A DNA stretch of 32,385 nt. Source: Anaerolineales bacterium. Lineage in GTDB: Bacteria; Chloroflexota; Anaerolineae; Anaerolineales; Villigracilaceae. Where the stretch lies: contig JAEURC010000040.1 in NCBI GenBank assembly GCA_016789025.1, positions 1 to 32,385 on the forward strand, given 5' to 3'. The position numbers and the translations under genes were made by a program. A model generated the notes under the pieces. The model worked only from the letters and a program-made list of their open reading frames with translations. It was not told the origin of the DNA and made no database searches. Below, in pieces: positions 15,007 to 22,487 of this stretch (within the stretch, counting starts at the first letter, position 1; every line of letters begins with the position of its first letter).

Positions 15007-15720
15007 TTATTTCAAAACTTCTCTCAACTGCAGATCGGAGAAGGTGATATCAAGACTTGATTTCTCAGTCGGCACGACAGCCAGATAGAGTTTGCCGCGC
15101 TTGAATTGGTCGTCTTTGAAGGAGGTTGCAAGCACCCCATTCAAGTAGACACGGAACTGCCGCCCGTCGCAGAGGACGCGCAGACGGTTCGTCTCGTTCA
15201 TGCCCGCTCGCAGGGCGGTATGATTCGCCCACGGGAGCAGGTCTTCCCATTTCAGTTCGTTCTTCTCGTCTTTTTTGTAATAGCCGATCGTATACGATCC
15301 GATGACCGAGACCAACACCGCATATCCGCCATTATCAGAGAAGCGCAGATAAAACCCCGCGCGGATGATGTTCTCTTCGCCGCCTGTGAATTTCATGTTG
15401 ATGCTGGCGTCGAAATCGTCTAAAAATCCCGAACTCTTCAACACATAATAGGTATTGGTGTGGGGTTTATAACTGCCGCGCAACTCAGACGGATTGCCTT
15501 TATGGAACGTGAGCAGTTCCTCGTTGATCACTTCCCAGCCTGGCATGGTCTTGCTACTGAAGTCCGCGCCGAGGATCAGATCTCCCATATCGGGCTCAGG
15601 CGTGAAGGTCTTCGGCACGCGGAAACTGGTGCCGCAAAACTCGCACGAGACCAAGTCTGAGGCTTTGATGGCTTTTTGCGGGATCGCCGCTCCGCAGTTG
15701 GGACAGTTCAGGGCTTGCAT
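15007..15720 (-). CDS. Zinc-ribbon protein with a concanavalin/LamG-like C-terminal domain
   Basis: 237 residues from ATG 15720. A zinc ribbon at the N-terminus reads LNCPNCGAAIP then VSCEFCGTSF (two CxxC pairs). After a short linker (TFTPEPDM) comes a beta-rich domain of about 180 residues: DFSSKTMPGWEVINEELLTF, AGFYLRFSDNGGYAVLVSV, NRLRVLCDGRQFRVYLNGVL and LYLAVVPTEKSSLDITFSDL. This is the pattern of LamG/DUF1080-type jelly rolls, which often bind sugars. There is no signal peptide. Function unknown. TTGTTT-17-TACAAT ends 10 bases before the ATG. Confidence 0.75.
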   Translation of the reverse strand: MQALNCPNCGAAIPQKAIKASDLVSCEFCGTSFRVPKTFTPEPDMGDLILGADFSSKTMPGWEVINEELLTFHKGNPSELRGSYKPHTNTYYVLKSSGFLDDFDASINMKFTGGEENIIRAGFYLRFSDNGGYAVLVSVIGSYTIGYYKKDEKNELKWEDLLPWANHTALRAGMNETNRLRVLCDGRQFRVYLNGVLATSFKDDQFKRGKLYLAVVPTEKSSLDITFSDLQLREVLK

Positions 15721-15730
15721 AGGTTGTCCG

Positions 15731-15759
15731 ATTGTAAAGCAGAATTGGCTTGGAAACAA
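15731..15759 (-). promoter_or_regulatory. Promoter of the zinc-ribbon/LamG-like gene
   Basis: On the minus strand TTGTTT (15759-15754), a 17-base spacer and TACAAT (15736-15731). The ATG at 15720 is only 10 bases beyond the -10, so the leader would be a few bases at most. Confidence 0.6.
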
Positions 15760-15802
15760 CACCGCAAAGGGAAGCGTTGAAAATTTGACTGGAGGAGTGG
15801 CT

Positions 15803-15808
15803 TATAAT
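15803..15808 (+). promoter_or_regulatory. -10 box of the restriction-modification fusion gene
   Basis: TATAAT ends seven bases before the ATG at 15816, pointing to a leaderless transcript. The purine-rich GGAGGAG at 15791-15797 is too far upstream to serve that ATG. No well-spaced -35 is present. Confidence 0.5.
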
Positions 15809-15815
15809 ATGGTCA

Positions 15816-18347
15816 ATGGAATTTTTAGATTTAGTCGCTTACAGTTACGAACAAGGTAAGCGTGTTCTTGAAAAGCGGGATGCGAATACGCTTAGGGAGC
15901 ATGGGCAATTTCTAACGCCCCCTGCTGTAGCTCGGTATATGGCAAGGGAGTTAAGGCAAATCCAAGATGGTGCGTCCCTGCTTGAACCTGCAATTGGTTC
16001 TGGTGTATTGGTCTGCGCGGTAATTGAACGGTTGATTGAAGAGAAGCGTCCGCTCATAATTTCTATTACCGCCTACGAAACGGATAAAGAGTTATGTGAT
16101 ATTAGTCGTGAAATTTTGGGGATTGTCAGTAAGAAGGCAGAAACGAATGGGATATCAATTAACTGGCAGATATGCCAGGAAGATTTTGTACTCGCTTGTC
16201 TACCAGACGATCAACAGCCTTTGTTCACTTCCAACGAAGCAAAACAAAAGATATTTACTCACATTATTAGTAATCCACCTTATTTCAAGCTCAATGTTAA
16301 TGACAAGCGGGTAAAAGCTGTTTATGGAAAACTGAATGGGCATACGAACATTTATACTTTGTTCATGGCGTTATCTGCAAAACTGCTTGCGCCACAAGGC
16401 AAAGCATCTTTCATTGTTCCCCGCAGTTTTTGCTCTGGCGCTTATTTCTCTGAATTTCGCCGCGATCTGCTCAAGAATGTCACACCACGGTCGGTGCATT
16501 TGTTTCAAGCTCGTGATAATCTTTTCAAAGGCGATGAAGTCCTGCAAGAAAACGTGATTTTCTCTTTTGAGAAACTGTCCCAGCCGCAGAAATATCGTTA
16601 TTGGGCGGGCTATGTCAATATATCTTCATCAAAAGACGAAAAGAATTTTGAACAAAGTATTCTCTCCCGCCAGGTCTCATTTAAAAATTTCTTGAGCGAC
16701 CATGACGGGTTATTGTTTTTCCGTCTGCCAACAGGAATTCTTGACGAGCAAATTCTGGAGGCAGTGGATAAATGGGATGGATCTCTTGATAAATACGGCT
16801 TTCAGGTTTCGACGGGACGTGTTGTTCCTTTTCGCGCAAAAGAATTACTGAAAGAACAAGTCAAGGCTGGGAATGGAACCGTTCCTTTACTTTGGATGCA
16901 AAATGTCAAACCGTATCAAGTTGAATACCCTCTCGAAAAGTTGGGCAAACCACAAGCAATTTCATTGAATGACCTATCCCTCCTTGTGCCAAAAGGAAAC
17001 TATGTTTTATTGCGTCGTTTCAGCGCAAAGGAAGATAAACGCCGTCTCATTTCCGCTCCACTTATCGGAGAGAAATTCGCCTTTGAACAAATCGGCTTTG
17101 AAAATCATTTGAACGTGATCTTCAAGAAAAAAGGAACCTTATCAACTTCCGAAACGATTGGACTCTCCGCCATTCTTAACAGCGCAATCATTGACCGCTA
17201 TTTTCGGATCATCAATGGGAATACCCAAGTCAACGCCGCAGAATTGCGAACCCTGCCTTTACCTCCATTGGAAGTTATTAGAAATATTGGCGAAAAAGTC
17301 CGAAAAATTGAAAAACCTCATCCAGAGCAAATGGATTCAATTATCTTTTCCACTCTTTGGCAGACAAAACTTCTTGCCGAGGAATTTCCGATGATACAGG
17401 AGACCAGAATCACTATGGGAAAAATTGAACAAGCGCAGGATATTTTAGAAACTATCGGTTTACCTCCCGCACAACAAAATGAGATTTCAGCGTTAACGTT
17501 ATTGGCACTCTCCCAATTATCAGAAGATATGCCATGGAAAAACGCGTCAAGAAAAAGTTTGCGTGTTCACGATATTTTGATTGAAATTAAGCAAACTTAT
17601 GGACGCGCATATGCCGAAAACAGTCGCGAGACCGTACGACGAAAAGTCCTCCATCAATTTGAGCAGGCTGGTATTGTCGTCCGAAACGTTGATGATCCCG
17701 AACGCCCAACCAATAGTGGCTTAACCAATTACATATTATCAGACTTGGCTTTGGATGCGATTCGCTCCTATGATTCAGCAAAATGGAAAGCAAAAGCCAG
17801 TAGTTTTATCGAACAACAGGGTCGCCTGCTCGACGTATATCAAAAATCCAGAGAACAGACGAAAATTCCGTTGCAAGTGGCGGAAGGGAAGATTTACAAG
17901 TTATCCCCTGGCAAACATAACAAACTTGAGGTAGCCATCATTGATGAATTTGGTCCACGCTTTGCTCCAGGAGCAAAACTGATTTACCTGGGCGATACGG
18001 CGAAAAAGACTTTGATTCTTGATGAAACCGCTTTTGCCAAACTTGGGATTCCTATTTCTGCGCATGGCAAATTTCCCGATGTGATCTTACATGACGCAAA
18101 AAAGAAATGGCTCTTCTTAATTGAAGCAGTGACCACACACGGTCCAGTTTCTCCAAAACGCCACATTGAACTTGAGAAACTCTTTGGGAAGTGCAAGGCT
18201 GGTAAAGTCTATGTTACAGCGTTTCTGAATTTCACCACCTACAAAAAATACGCGAATGACATTGCATGGGAAACCGAGGTTTGGATTGCTGAAATGCCTT
18301 CGCACATGATTCATTTCAATGGCGATAAGTTTTTAGGACCGCGATAA
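15816..18347 (+). CDS. Single-chain restriction-modification enzyme: N6-adenine methylase fused to BsuBI/PstI-type endonuclease
   Basis: 843 residues. Residues 1 to about 520 are an Eco57I/TaqI-like N6-adenine methylase: QFLTPPAVARYMA (motif X), LLEPAIGSGVLV (motif I, near 55-66) and SNPPY (motif IV, Asn153), followed by a target-recognition part ending in VNAAELRTLPLPPLEVI. From Met534 (MGKIEQAQDILETIGLPPAQ) the text matches a complete BsuBI/PstI nuclease: a helical N-domain, then LSPGKHNKLEVAIIDEFGPR, LIYLGDT, FPDVILHD (Asp755), LFLIEAVTTHGPV (Glu770) and the hallmark end IHFNGDKFLGPR. In known systems these are two proteins. The gene looks more AT-rich than its neighbours, suggesting transfer. 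No second methylase or nuclease gene adjoins. PstI recognises CTGCAG; the target here cannot be inferred safely. Confidence 0.92.
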   Translation: MEFLDLVAYSYEQGKRVLEKRDANTLREHGQFLTPPAVARYMARELRQIQDGASLLEPAIGSGVLVCAVIERLIEEKRPLIISITAYETDKELCDISREILGIVSKKAETNGISINWQICQEDFVLACLPDDQQPLFTSNEAKQKIFTHIISNPPYFKLNVNDKRVKAVYGKLNGHTNIYTLFMALSAKLLAPQGKASFIVPRSFCSGAYFSEFRRDLLKNVTPRSVHLFQARDNLFKGDEVLQENVIFSFEKLSQPQKYRYWAGYVNISSSKDEKNFEQSILSRQVSFKNFLSDHDGLLFFRLPTGILDEQILEAVDKWDGSLDKYGFQVSTGRVVPFRAKELLKEQVKAGNGTVPLLWMQNVKPYQVEYPLEKLGKPQAISLNDLSLLVPKGNYVLLRRFSAKEDKRRLISAPLIGEKFAFEQIGFENHLNVIFKKKGTLSTSETIGLSAILNSAIIDRYFRIINGNTQVNAAELRTLPLPPLEVIRNIGEKVRKIEKPHPEQMDSIIFSTLWQTKLLAEEFPMIQETRITMGKIEQAQDILETIGLPPAQQNEISALTLLALSQLSEDMPWKNASRKSLRVHDILIEIKQTYGRAYAENSRETVRRKVLHQFEQAGIVVRNVDDPERPTNSGLTNYILSDLALDAIRSYDSAKWKAKASSFIEQQGRLLDVYQKSREQTKIPLQVAEGKIYKLSPGKHNKLEVAIIDEFGPRFAPGAKLIYLGDTAKKTLILDETAFAKLGIPISAHGKFPDVILHDAKKKWLFLIEAVTTHGPVSPKRHIELEKLFGKCKAGKVYVTAFLNFTTYKKYANDIAWETEVWIAEMPSHMIHFNGDKFLGPR

Positions 18348-18467
18348 TTCAAGTAGGGGCAATTGGATATACCAAAGGTTTAACACAACCCCACCTGGTT
18401 AATCATCCTTCCCCAACGCCCACGCAGGGATTTTAATCATGCGCAACACATCCAACCCTGCTCACCC

Positions 18468-18569
18468 GCACGGGATTTAAATCCCGTGCTACACATACGA
18501 AGCCGACTGAAGTCGGCTAGTCCGCTTGAGCGGACTTTGTAGGAATAGCCCGACGGTTCATCGTCGGGC
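18468..18569. repeat. Four tandem palindromes
   Basis: GCACGGGATTT/AAATCCCGTGC (18468-18489, perfect), AGCCGACT-GA-AGTCGGCT (18501-18518), AGTCCGCT-TG-AGCGGACT (18519-18536) and GCCCGACG-GTTCAT-CGTCGGGC (18548-18569). Each can form its own hairpin. Related elements are at 19623-19683. Confidence 0.9.
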
Positions 18570-18610
18570 GGGGAATGAGACGCAATAAAACTCATCGAAT
18601 CAAGAAAAGA

Positions 18611-18616
18611 TATAAT
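18611..18616 (+). promoter_or_regulatory. Possible -10 box of the 18646 operon
   Basis: TATAAT 29 bases before the ATG at 18646; GGAG at 18637-18640 serves as ribosome-binding site. No -35 is clear. Confidence 0.45.
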
Positions 18617-18645
18617 CGGGCAAACCTCAACGTAACGGAGACTCC

Positions 18646-18984
18646 ATGCCCAACAAAACGCCCGCCATCATCTCTGCCGTAATAACTTTCATTCTGCTCA
18701 TTATCATCAGCATCATGCTTTCATTCGGTCAACTGGTTGCGCTCAACGGGTTCAGCGAACGCGTGGGTTCGATTTCGCTCGTCACCTCATTGATCTGTCA
18801 GGGCGTGGGCAACATCCTCGCGGTCATCGTCGCGTGGCGGCTCGCGATTCGCTTCATCACAAAATCAAACTGGAATAACATCGTCGCGGCGCTTGTCTCC
18901 GTGCTGGCTGGCACACTCACGGGCGCGGGTCTATCCTTCATCACGATCATCGCCTCGATCCTCCTCGCCGAGCAGATCCGATGA
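18646..18984 (+). CDS. Small membrane protein, three TM segments
   Basis: 112 residues, almost wholly hydrophobic: AIISAVITFILLIIISIMLS, a middle segment SLVTSLICQGVGNILAVIVA and a C-terminal AALVSVLAGTLTGAGLSFIT. I recognise no family. The ATG has CGGAG just upstream. Its stop overlaps the start of the HD hydrolase gene by four bases (ATGA), so the two are probably translationally coupled. Confidence 0.7.
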   Translation: MPNKTPAIISAVITFILLIIISIMLSFGQLVALNGFSERVGSISLVTSLICQGVGNILAVIVAWRLAIRFITKSNWNNIVAALVSVLAGTLTGAGLSFITIIASILLAEQIR

Positions 18985-19646
18985 ACCAGCAAGAGATCAT
19001 TCAAAAAACCGCCGACTACATCAAGCAGGAATTTTCCGACGACTCGTCGGGGCACGATTGGTGGCACATCTATCGCGTCTGGCAGACCGCGCTCCACATC
19101 TGCGAACGCGAAAAAGCGGATGCCTTCATCGTCCAACTCGCCGCCCTGCTTCACGATCTGGATGATTGGAAGTTCAACGCTTCGGAAGATGAAACCCCGC
19201 TTCGCGCCAAGGGATGGCTTGAGTCGCGGAACCTCGACTCCTCCACCACTGACGCGGTGTGCCGCATCATCAAGCACATCTCCTACAAAGGCGCGGGCGT
19301 CGAAAACAACATGGACTCGCTCGAAGGCTTCATCGTCCAAGACGCCGACCGACTCGACGCCATCGGCGCGATCGGCATCGCCCGCGCGTTCGCTTACGGC
19401 GGCTACAAGAATCGTCCGTTGTATGATCCAACCTCCTCCCCACAACTCCATCAAACGTTCGAGCAATACAAGAACAGCAACAGCGACACGATCAATCACT
19501 TCCACGAAAAATTATTGTTGCTCAAAGACAAGATGAACACCGCCACCGCCAAACGCATCGCTGAACAACGGCATGAAGTGATGGTGCAATTCTTGAAGCA
19601 GTTTATGGATGAGATACGGAACGCGGACTTCAGTCCGCCAACCTAG
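18981..19646 (+). CDS. HD-domain phosphohydrolase (YedJ/YpgQ-like)
   Basis: 221 residues. HD hydrolases use a His-Asp metal site to cleave phosphate esters, often in nucleotides. The metal ligands are visible: GHDWWHIYRVWQTA (His25, His29), AALLHDLDDWKF (His58-Asp59) and FIVQDADRLDAIGAIGIARA. The closing YDPTSSPQLHQTFEQYKN and NTATAKRIAEQRHEVM are usual for this subfamily, whose physiological substrate is poorly known. The start overlaps the upstream membrane-protein gene by four bases. The last residues (NADFSPPT) and the TAG come from a GCGGACTTCAGTCCGC palindrome, so the original C-terminus has probably been replaced or extended. Confidence 0.9.
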   Translation: MNQQEIIQKTADYIKQEFSDDSSGHDWWHIYRVWQTALHICEREKADAFIVQLAALLHDLDDWKFNASEDETPLRAKGWLESRNLDSSTTDAVCRIIKHISYKGAGVENNMDSLEGFIVQDADRLDAIGAIGIARAFAYGGYKNRPLYDPTSSPQLHQTFEQYKNSNSDTINHFHEKLLLLKDKMNTATAKRIAEQRHEVMVQFLKQFMDEIRNADFSPPT

Positions 19647-19683
19647 CAGATTTCAGTCCGCTAATCTTGCAGACTGAAGTCTG
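19623..19683. repeat. Tandem (A)GTCTG/AGTCCGC palindromes
   Basis: GCGGACTTCAGTCCGC (19623-19638) and CAGACT-GA-AGTCTG (19670-19683) flank an imperfect copy (CAGATTTCAGTCCGC). They share their TTCAG/CTGAAG centre with the element at 18501. The first copy supplies the end of the HD hydrolase gene, and the last ends 16 bases before the deacetylase start. Confidence 0.85.
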
Positions 19684-19699
19684 CGCTCCTGGGTTCAAA

Positions 19700-20368
19700 A
19701 TGCTCACACCCCACCTCCTCCGCGCCTACGCATGGATGCAATCCCGCCACCCCGACATCTTATGGCGCGGAGACGCTTCCCGCCGCGAGATCGCCCTCAC
19801 CTTCGACGACGGTCCGCATCCGCGCGACACGCCTGGGGTGTTGGATGTGCTAGCGAAACACGAGATCCACGCCACATTCTTTTTGATCGGGAAAGATGTC
19901 GAAAAGAATCAAAGCCTCGTGAGGCGAATCCACGCGGGCGGACACGAGATCGGAATCCATTGCTATCGCCACCTCCCGTTTCCGTTTGAGAAGCCAGATG
20001 AATTGCAAAAACAAATGGAACGAACGAAAACATCCATCTCGCAAGCGTGCGGAATCGCGCCGACAGAAATCCGCGACGTCCGTCCGCCGTATGGAATGTT
20101 CACCGCGAAAACAAAATCCCTGCTCGCCGAGTGGGGCTACCGCCTCGTGATGTGGAATTGCATCCCGCCGCATTTTACCCAGCCACTGAGTTGGACGATT
20201 CAACAAATTCTGGAGTCGTCCATTGCAGGCTCGATCATCGTCTTGCACGACGGTCATGGTCACGGCTCGAAAGCCGCGCAAATCGTTGAAACCATCGTGC
20301 CGAAGATAAAATCTCAGGGGTTGGAGTTTGTTACGATCAAGCACATGCAGGATTGGAAAAACTCGTAA
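19700..20368 (+). CDS. Polysaccharide deacetylase (NodB/CE4 domain)
   Basis: 222 residues. CE4 enzymes remove N- or O-acetyl groups from glycans with a bound metal. All five motifs are present: ALTFDDGP (residues 32-39), GGHEIGIHCYRH (metal His pair), RDVRPPYGMF, the Trp of LVMWNCIPPHF and SIIVLHDGHGHG. No signal peptide is visible (MLTPHLLRAYAWMQSRHPD), so it may act in the cytoplasm or be membrane-associated. I chose ATG 19700; an upstream in-frame TTG at 19667 lies inside a palindromic repeat. No Shine-Dalgarno is evident. It follows the HD hydrolase gene after 53 bases of repeat DNA. Confidence 0.92.
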   Translation: MLTPHLLRAYAWMQSRHPDILWRGDASRREIALTFDDGPHPRDTPGVLDVLAKHEIHATFFLIGKDVEKNQSLVRRIHAGGHEIGIHCYRHLPFPFEKPDELQKQMERTKTSISQACGIAPTEIRDVRPPYGMFTAKTKSLLAEWGYRLVMWNCIPPHFTQPLSWTIQQILESSIAGSIIVLHDGHGHGSKAAQIVETIVPKIKSQGLEFVTIKHMQDWKNS

Positions 20369-20478
20369 CAACCACCACAGTAAAATCGGGACGGCGCTCA
20401 CGCAACACCTCCCCTTGCAACCCGAACGACCTGTAGGCGTAAGTATGATTGACACAAAATCTCTTCAGGAAGGTAAGC

Positions 20479-21138
20479 ATGTCAAAGAATCGATTGTGGT
20501 CGCGCTGGACACTGGCGAATGCATTCAGTGAAATGGTCGGGCTGGGGTTGACGTTTCTCATTACTGGTCTTGTCTTCTCACAGTTGGATGGCGTGGGAAC
20601 GCTGACCAGTATTTTGTTGTCGTTCGCATTCGCTGTGGCAAGCGGCGCGATCGAAGCTACGATTGTGGGGTTGGCGCAATGGTGGGCAATGCGACCCTGG
20701 TTCCCAAGCGTCGAGCGCTTTGCCTGGTGGCGCGGAACCATGGTCGGCGCGTTGATCGCGTATGTGTTGGGATACCTCCCTTCCACGATCATGAACATGG
20801 GCGAAGCGACCGCTTCCTCCGCCCCAATGGCTGAACCGCCGCAATGGATCGTCCTCCTGCTTGCGGCTGGGATGGGCGCGATTGGCGGCGCGGTGCTGTC
20901 GTTCGCTCAGTGGCTGGTCATGCGCGGCAAGGTCAAACGCGCGGGCGCGTGGATTCCCGCCAACATGCTGGCATGGATGTTCGGCATGCCCGTCATCTTT
21001 TGGGGAATTGACATGGCGTTCAAGATGTCCGCGTTATGGCAATCGGTGGCGCTCATGGCATTGACCTTAATCATCGCAGGCGCGATCGTCGGCGGCATTC
21101 ACGGGGTGTTCCTTGTGAGGTTGGCAGAAAAGGAGTGA
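20479..21138 (+). CDS. Multi-pass membrane protein of unknown function
   Basis: 219 residues with about five TM segments: MVGLGLTFLITGLVF, LSFAFAVASGAIEATIVGLA, GTMVGALIAYVLGYLP, VLLLAAGMGAIGGAVLSFAQ and a C-terminal LMALTLIIAGAIVGGIHGVF. The repeated GA(I/V)xGxxxGxAQW pattern (EATIVGLAQWWAMRPW and GGAVLSFAQWLVMR) suggests an internal duplication. I do not recognise the family beyond its likeness to other uncharacterised Chloroflexi membrane proteins. ATG 20479 has AGGAAGG upstream, better than an in-frame start at 20449. The stop codon lies inside the terminator stem. Confidence 0.75.
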   Translation: MSKNRLWSRWTLANAFSEMVGLGLTFLITGLVFSQLDGVGTLTSILLSFAFAVASGAIEATIVGLAQWWAMRPWFPSVERFAWWRGTMVGALIAYVLGYLPSTIMNMGEATASSAPMAEPPQWIVLLLAAGMGAIGGAVLSFAQWLVMRGKVKRAGAWIPANMLAWMFGMPVIFWGIDMAFKMSALWQSVALMALTLIIAGAIVGGIHGVFLVRLAEKE

Positions 21139-21164
21139 CGGTCTCTTTGAAAGTGACCGTCACT
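21134..21164. terminator. Hairpin terminator overlapping two convergent stop codons
   Basis: Stem AGTGACGGTC / GACCGTCACT with an 11-base loop, followed by TTT on the plus strand. The TGA of the membrane-protein gene is in the left arm and the stop of the convergent MFS gene (21160-21162) is in the right arm. Confidence 0.8.
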
Positions 21165-22419
21165 TTTCCTCTCCCCCAGGGAGAGGGGATATCGTCTCCG
21201 CATCCTCCGCCGAGTTCGAGTTGGCGCGGCTGACGAAGAAAAGCGCGGGGGTTAGGAGCAGGCTCGAAGTCACGAGTGAAGCGAGGGTGGAACCCAGCGC
21301 GGCGATAACGGCGACAACGGGTCCTCCCAACATTTGCCCGATCGCATCCACCTGTCCGAACATCGAATGAACCGTGGCGCGGACTTTCGAATCTAGTTTT
21401 TGATTCACCCACGCGGTTTGCAAGGGAATGCGAACGTCGCGCAACGCGTCGATGATGAGATACAGCCCAAGGCTGAGGAGAAGGAACGGCGAGAGGGCAA
21501 ATCCCAGCATGGCAACTGAGATCAGCCCCGTGACCACAAGCATCGCGCGACCGATTGCGATGGAGTTGGTCGAGTCGACTCGTTTTTCGACCAGGTGAAC
21601 TGCAAGGATGGTCAGAAGCGCGCCAGCCGCGCGGAGAACGGCAAAGAACCCTACCTGGTTATTTCCAAATAAAATAGGCAGGCTGAATTGATCCAACAAA
21701 TGTTTTACCCACAGACGGTCAAACCCCTCGCTGTAAATTCCGTAGAACAGCCCGACGCCGACAATGCTCATCAACCGTGGTTTCGAGCGCACCGTATCGG
21801 CGCCTTGTCGAAAGGTATGCCACATATGTTGCCAGGTATTGCGGTCTTCGCGCGGGGTGGGGTGAAAATTTTTCTCGGGCATGATAAAGATCAGAATCAC
21901 GCCGATCAACAACACGCCAATCGCGCCAACTAGAATCGGCATGGCAACATTATTCACGCCGACCAGCGCGGCAAGCCCCATGCCGAGCAACGACGCGTAT
22001 AAGCCAACGCGCGTGGCTCGCAGGAACAGTTTATTGGCATCGTCTTCGCCAATCTCATCGGTGATCCATGCCTGCGTTGCGCCGCTAGTGAAGGTATAGC
22101 CCAATCCCCAGACGATTTGCGCGAGCAAGATAGGGATGAACGCGGGGAAGAGTCCTTCCACGAGAAAGCCAACGCCCATCAATATATAGCCGATGATGAT
22201 CGAAAGCCTGCGCGAATACACGTCTGCGACGATGCCTGTTGGCACTTCAAAAATGAATGCGGAAATTTCAAGCGCGGTGCCGACAAGAATTAATTGAACA
22301 GGTGTGAGTCCTGCCACTGTCGCTTCGTACAATGAGGTGACAACGAACATCATCGAGAAGCACGCGGAGGCGGCAAATTCGATAAAGAGATAAACGCGGG
22401 ATGGGGAGAGGCGGGGCAA
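21160..22419 (-). CDS. MFS transporter
   Basis: 419 residues, 12 TM segments by eye. The loop after TM2 reads FEVPTGIVADVYSRRLSIII, the G-x-x-A-D-x-x-x-R-R motif A of the major facilitator superfamily. The first TM (FIEFAASACFSMMFVVTSLY) and the VPTG motif resemble a drug/H+ antiporter-like group. Substrate is unknown. The only start that keeps TM1 intact is TTG 22419, with no Shine-Dalgarno; a TATTCT box ends six bases upstream. The last ten residues (ISPLPGGEEK) are encoded by a CCTCTCCCCCAGGGAGAGG palindrome, so the tail is probably repeat-derived. Confidence 0.88.
   Translation of the reverse strand: MPRLSPSRVYLFIEFAASACFSMMFVVTSLYEATVAGLTPVQLILVGTALEISAFIFEVPTGIVADVYSRRLSIIIGYILMGVGFLVEGLFPAFIPILLAQIVWGLGYTFTSGATQAWITDEIGEDDANKLFLRATRVGLYASLLGMGLAALVGVNNVAMPILVGAIGVLLIGVILIFIMPEKNFHPTPREDRNTWQHMWHTFRQGADTVRSKPRLMSIVGVGLFYGIYSEGFDRLWVKHLLDQFSLPILFGNNQVGFFAVLRAAGALLTILAVHLVEKRVDSTNSIAIGRAMLVVTGLISVAMLGFALSPFLLLSLGLYLIIDALRDVRIPLQTAWVNQKLDSKVRATVHSMFGQVDAIGQMLGGPVVAVIAALGSTLASLVTSSLLLTPALFFVSRANSNSAEDAETISPLPGGEEK
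21168..21186. repeat. CCTCTCCC-CCA-GGGAGAGG palindrome
   Basis: An 8-bp perfect stem within the 3' end of the MFS gene. It encodes LPGGE in the MFS tail. A similar CTCTCCC..GGGAGA core occurs at 27451-27467. Confidence 0.75.
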
Positions 22420-22487
22420 GGGAGGAGAATAGAAAGTGGAGGATGTGGAGACTAGAGACTGGAGGCTGATAACCGTTGACTGTTGAG

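Larger units (their letters stand above)
18348..18645. other. Non-coding gap with a palindrome cluster
   Basis: This 298-base gap holds no credible gene. From 18468 it is filled by four near-perfect palindromes; the first 120 bases show no recognisable signal. A -10-like TATAAT at 18611 precedes the next gene. Confidence 0.8.

Noticed and set aside
15809..15859. Short out-of-frame ORF overlapping the start of the R-M gene
   Set aside because: Its GGAGGAG site is 11 or more bases away, it has 16 codons and no supporting feature; I could not argue for a regulatory uORF beyond coincidence.
15007..18347. CTGCAG sites as evidence for the specificity of the PstI-like enzyme
   Set aside because: CTGCAG occurs in the window (for example near 15029 and 11503), but presence or absence in 32 kb says little because the fused methylase protects its own sites.
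18468..18569. CRISPR-like array
   Set aside because: The palindromes differ in sequence and are not direct repeats with regular unique spacers.
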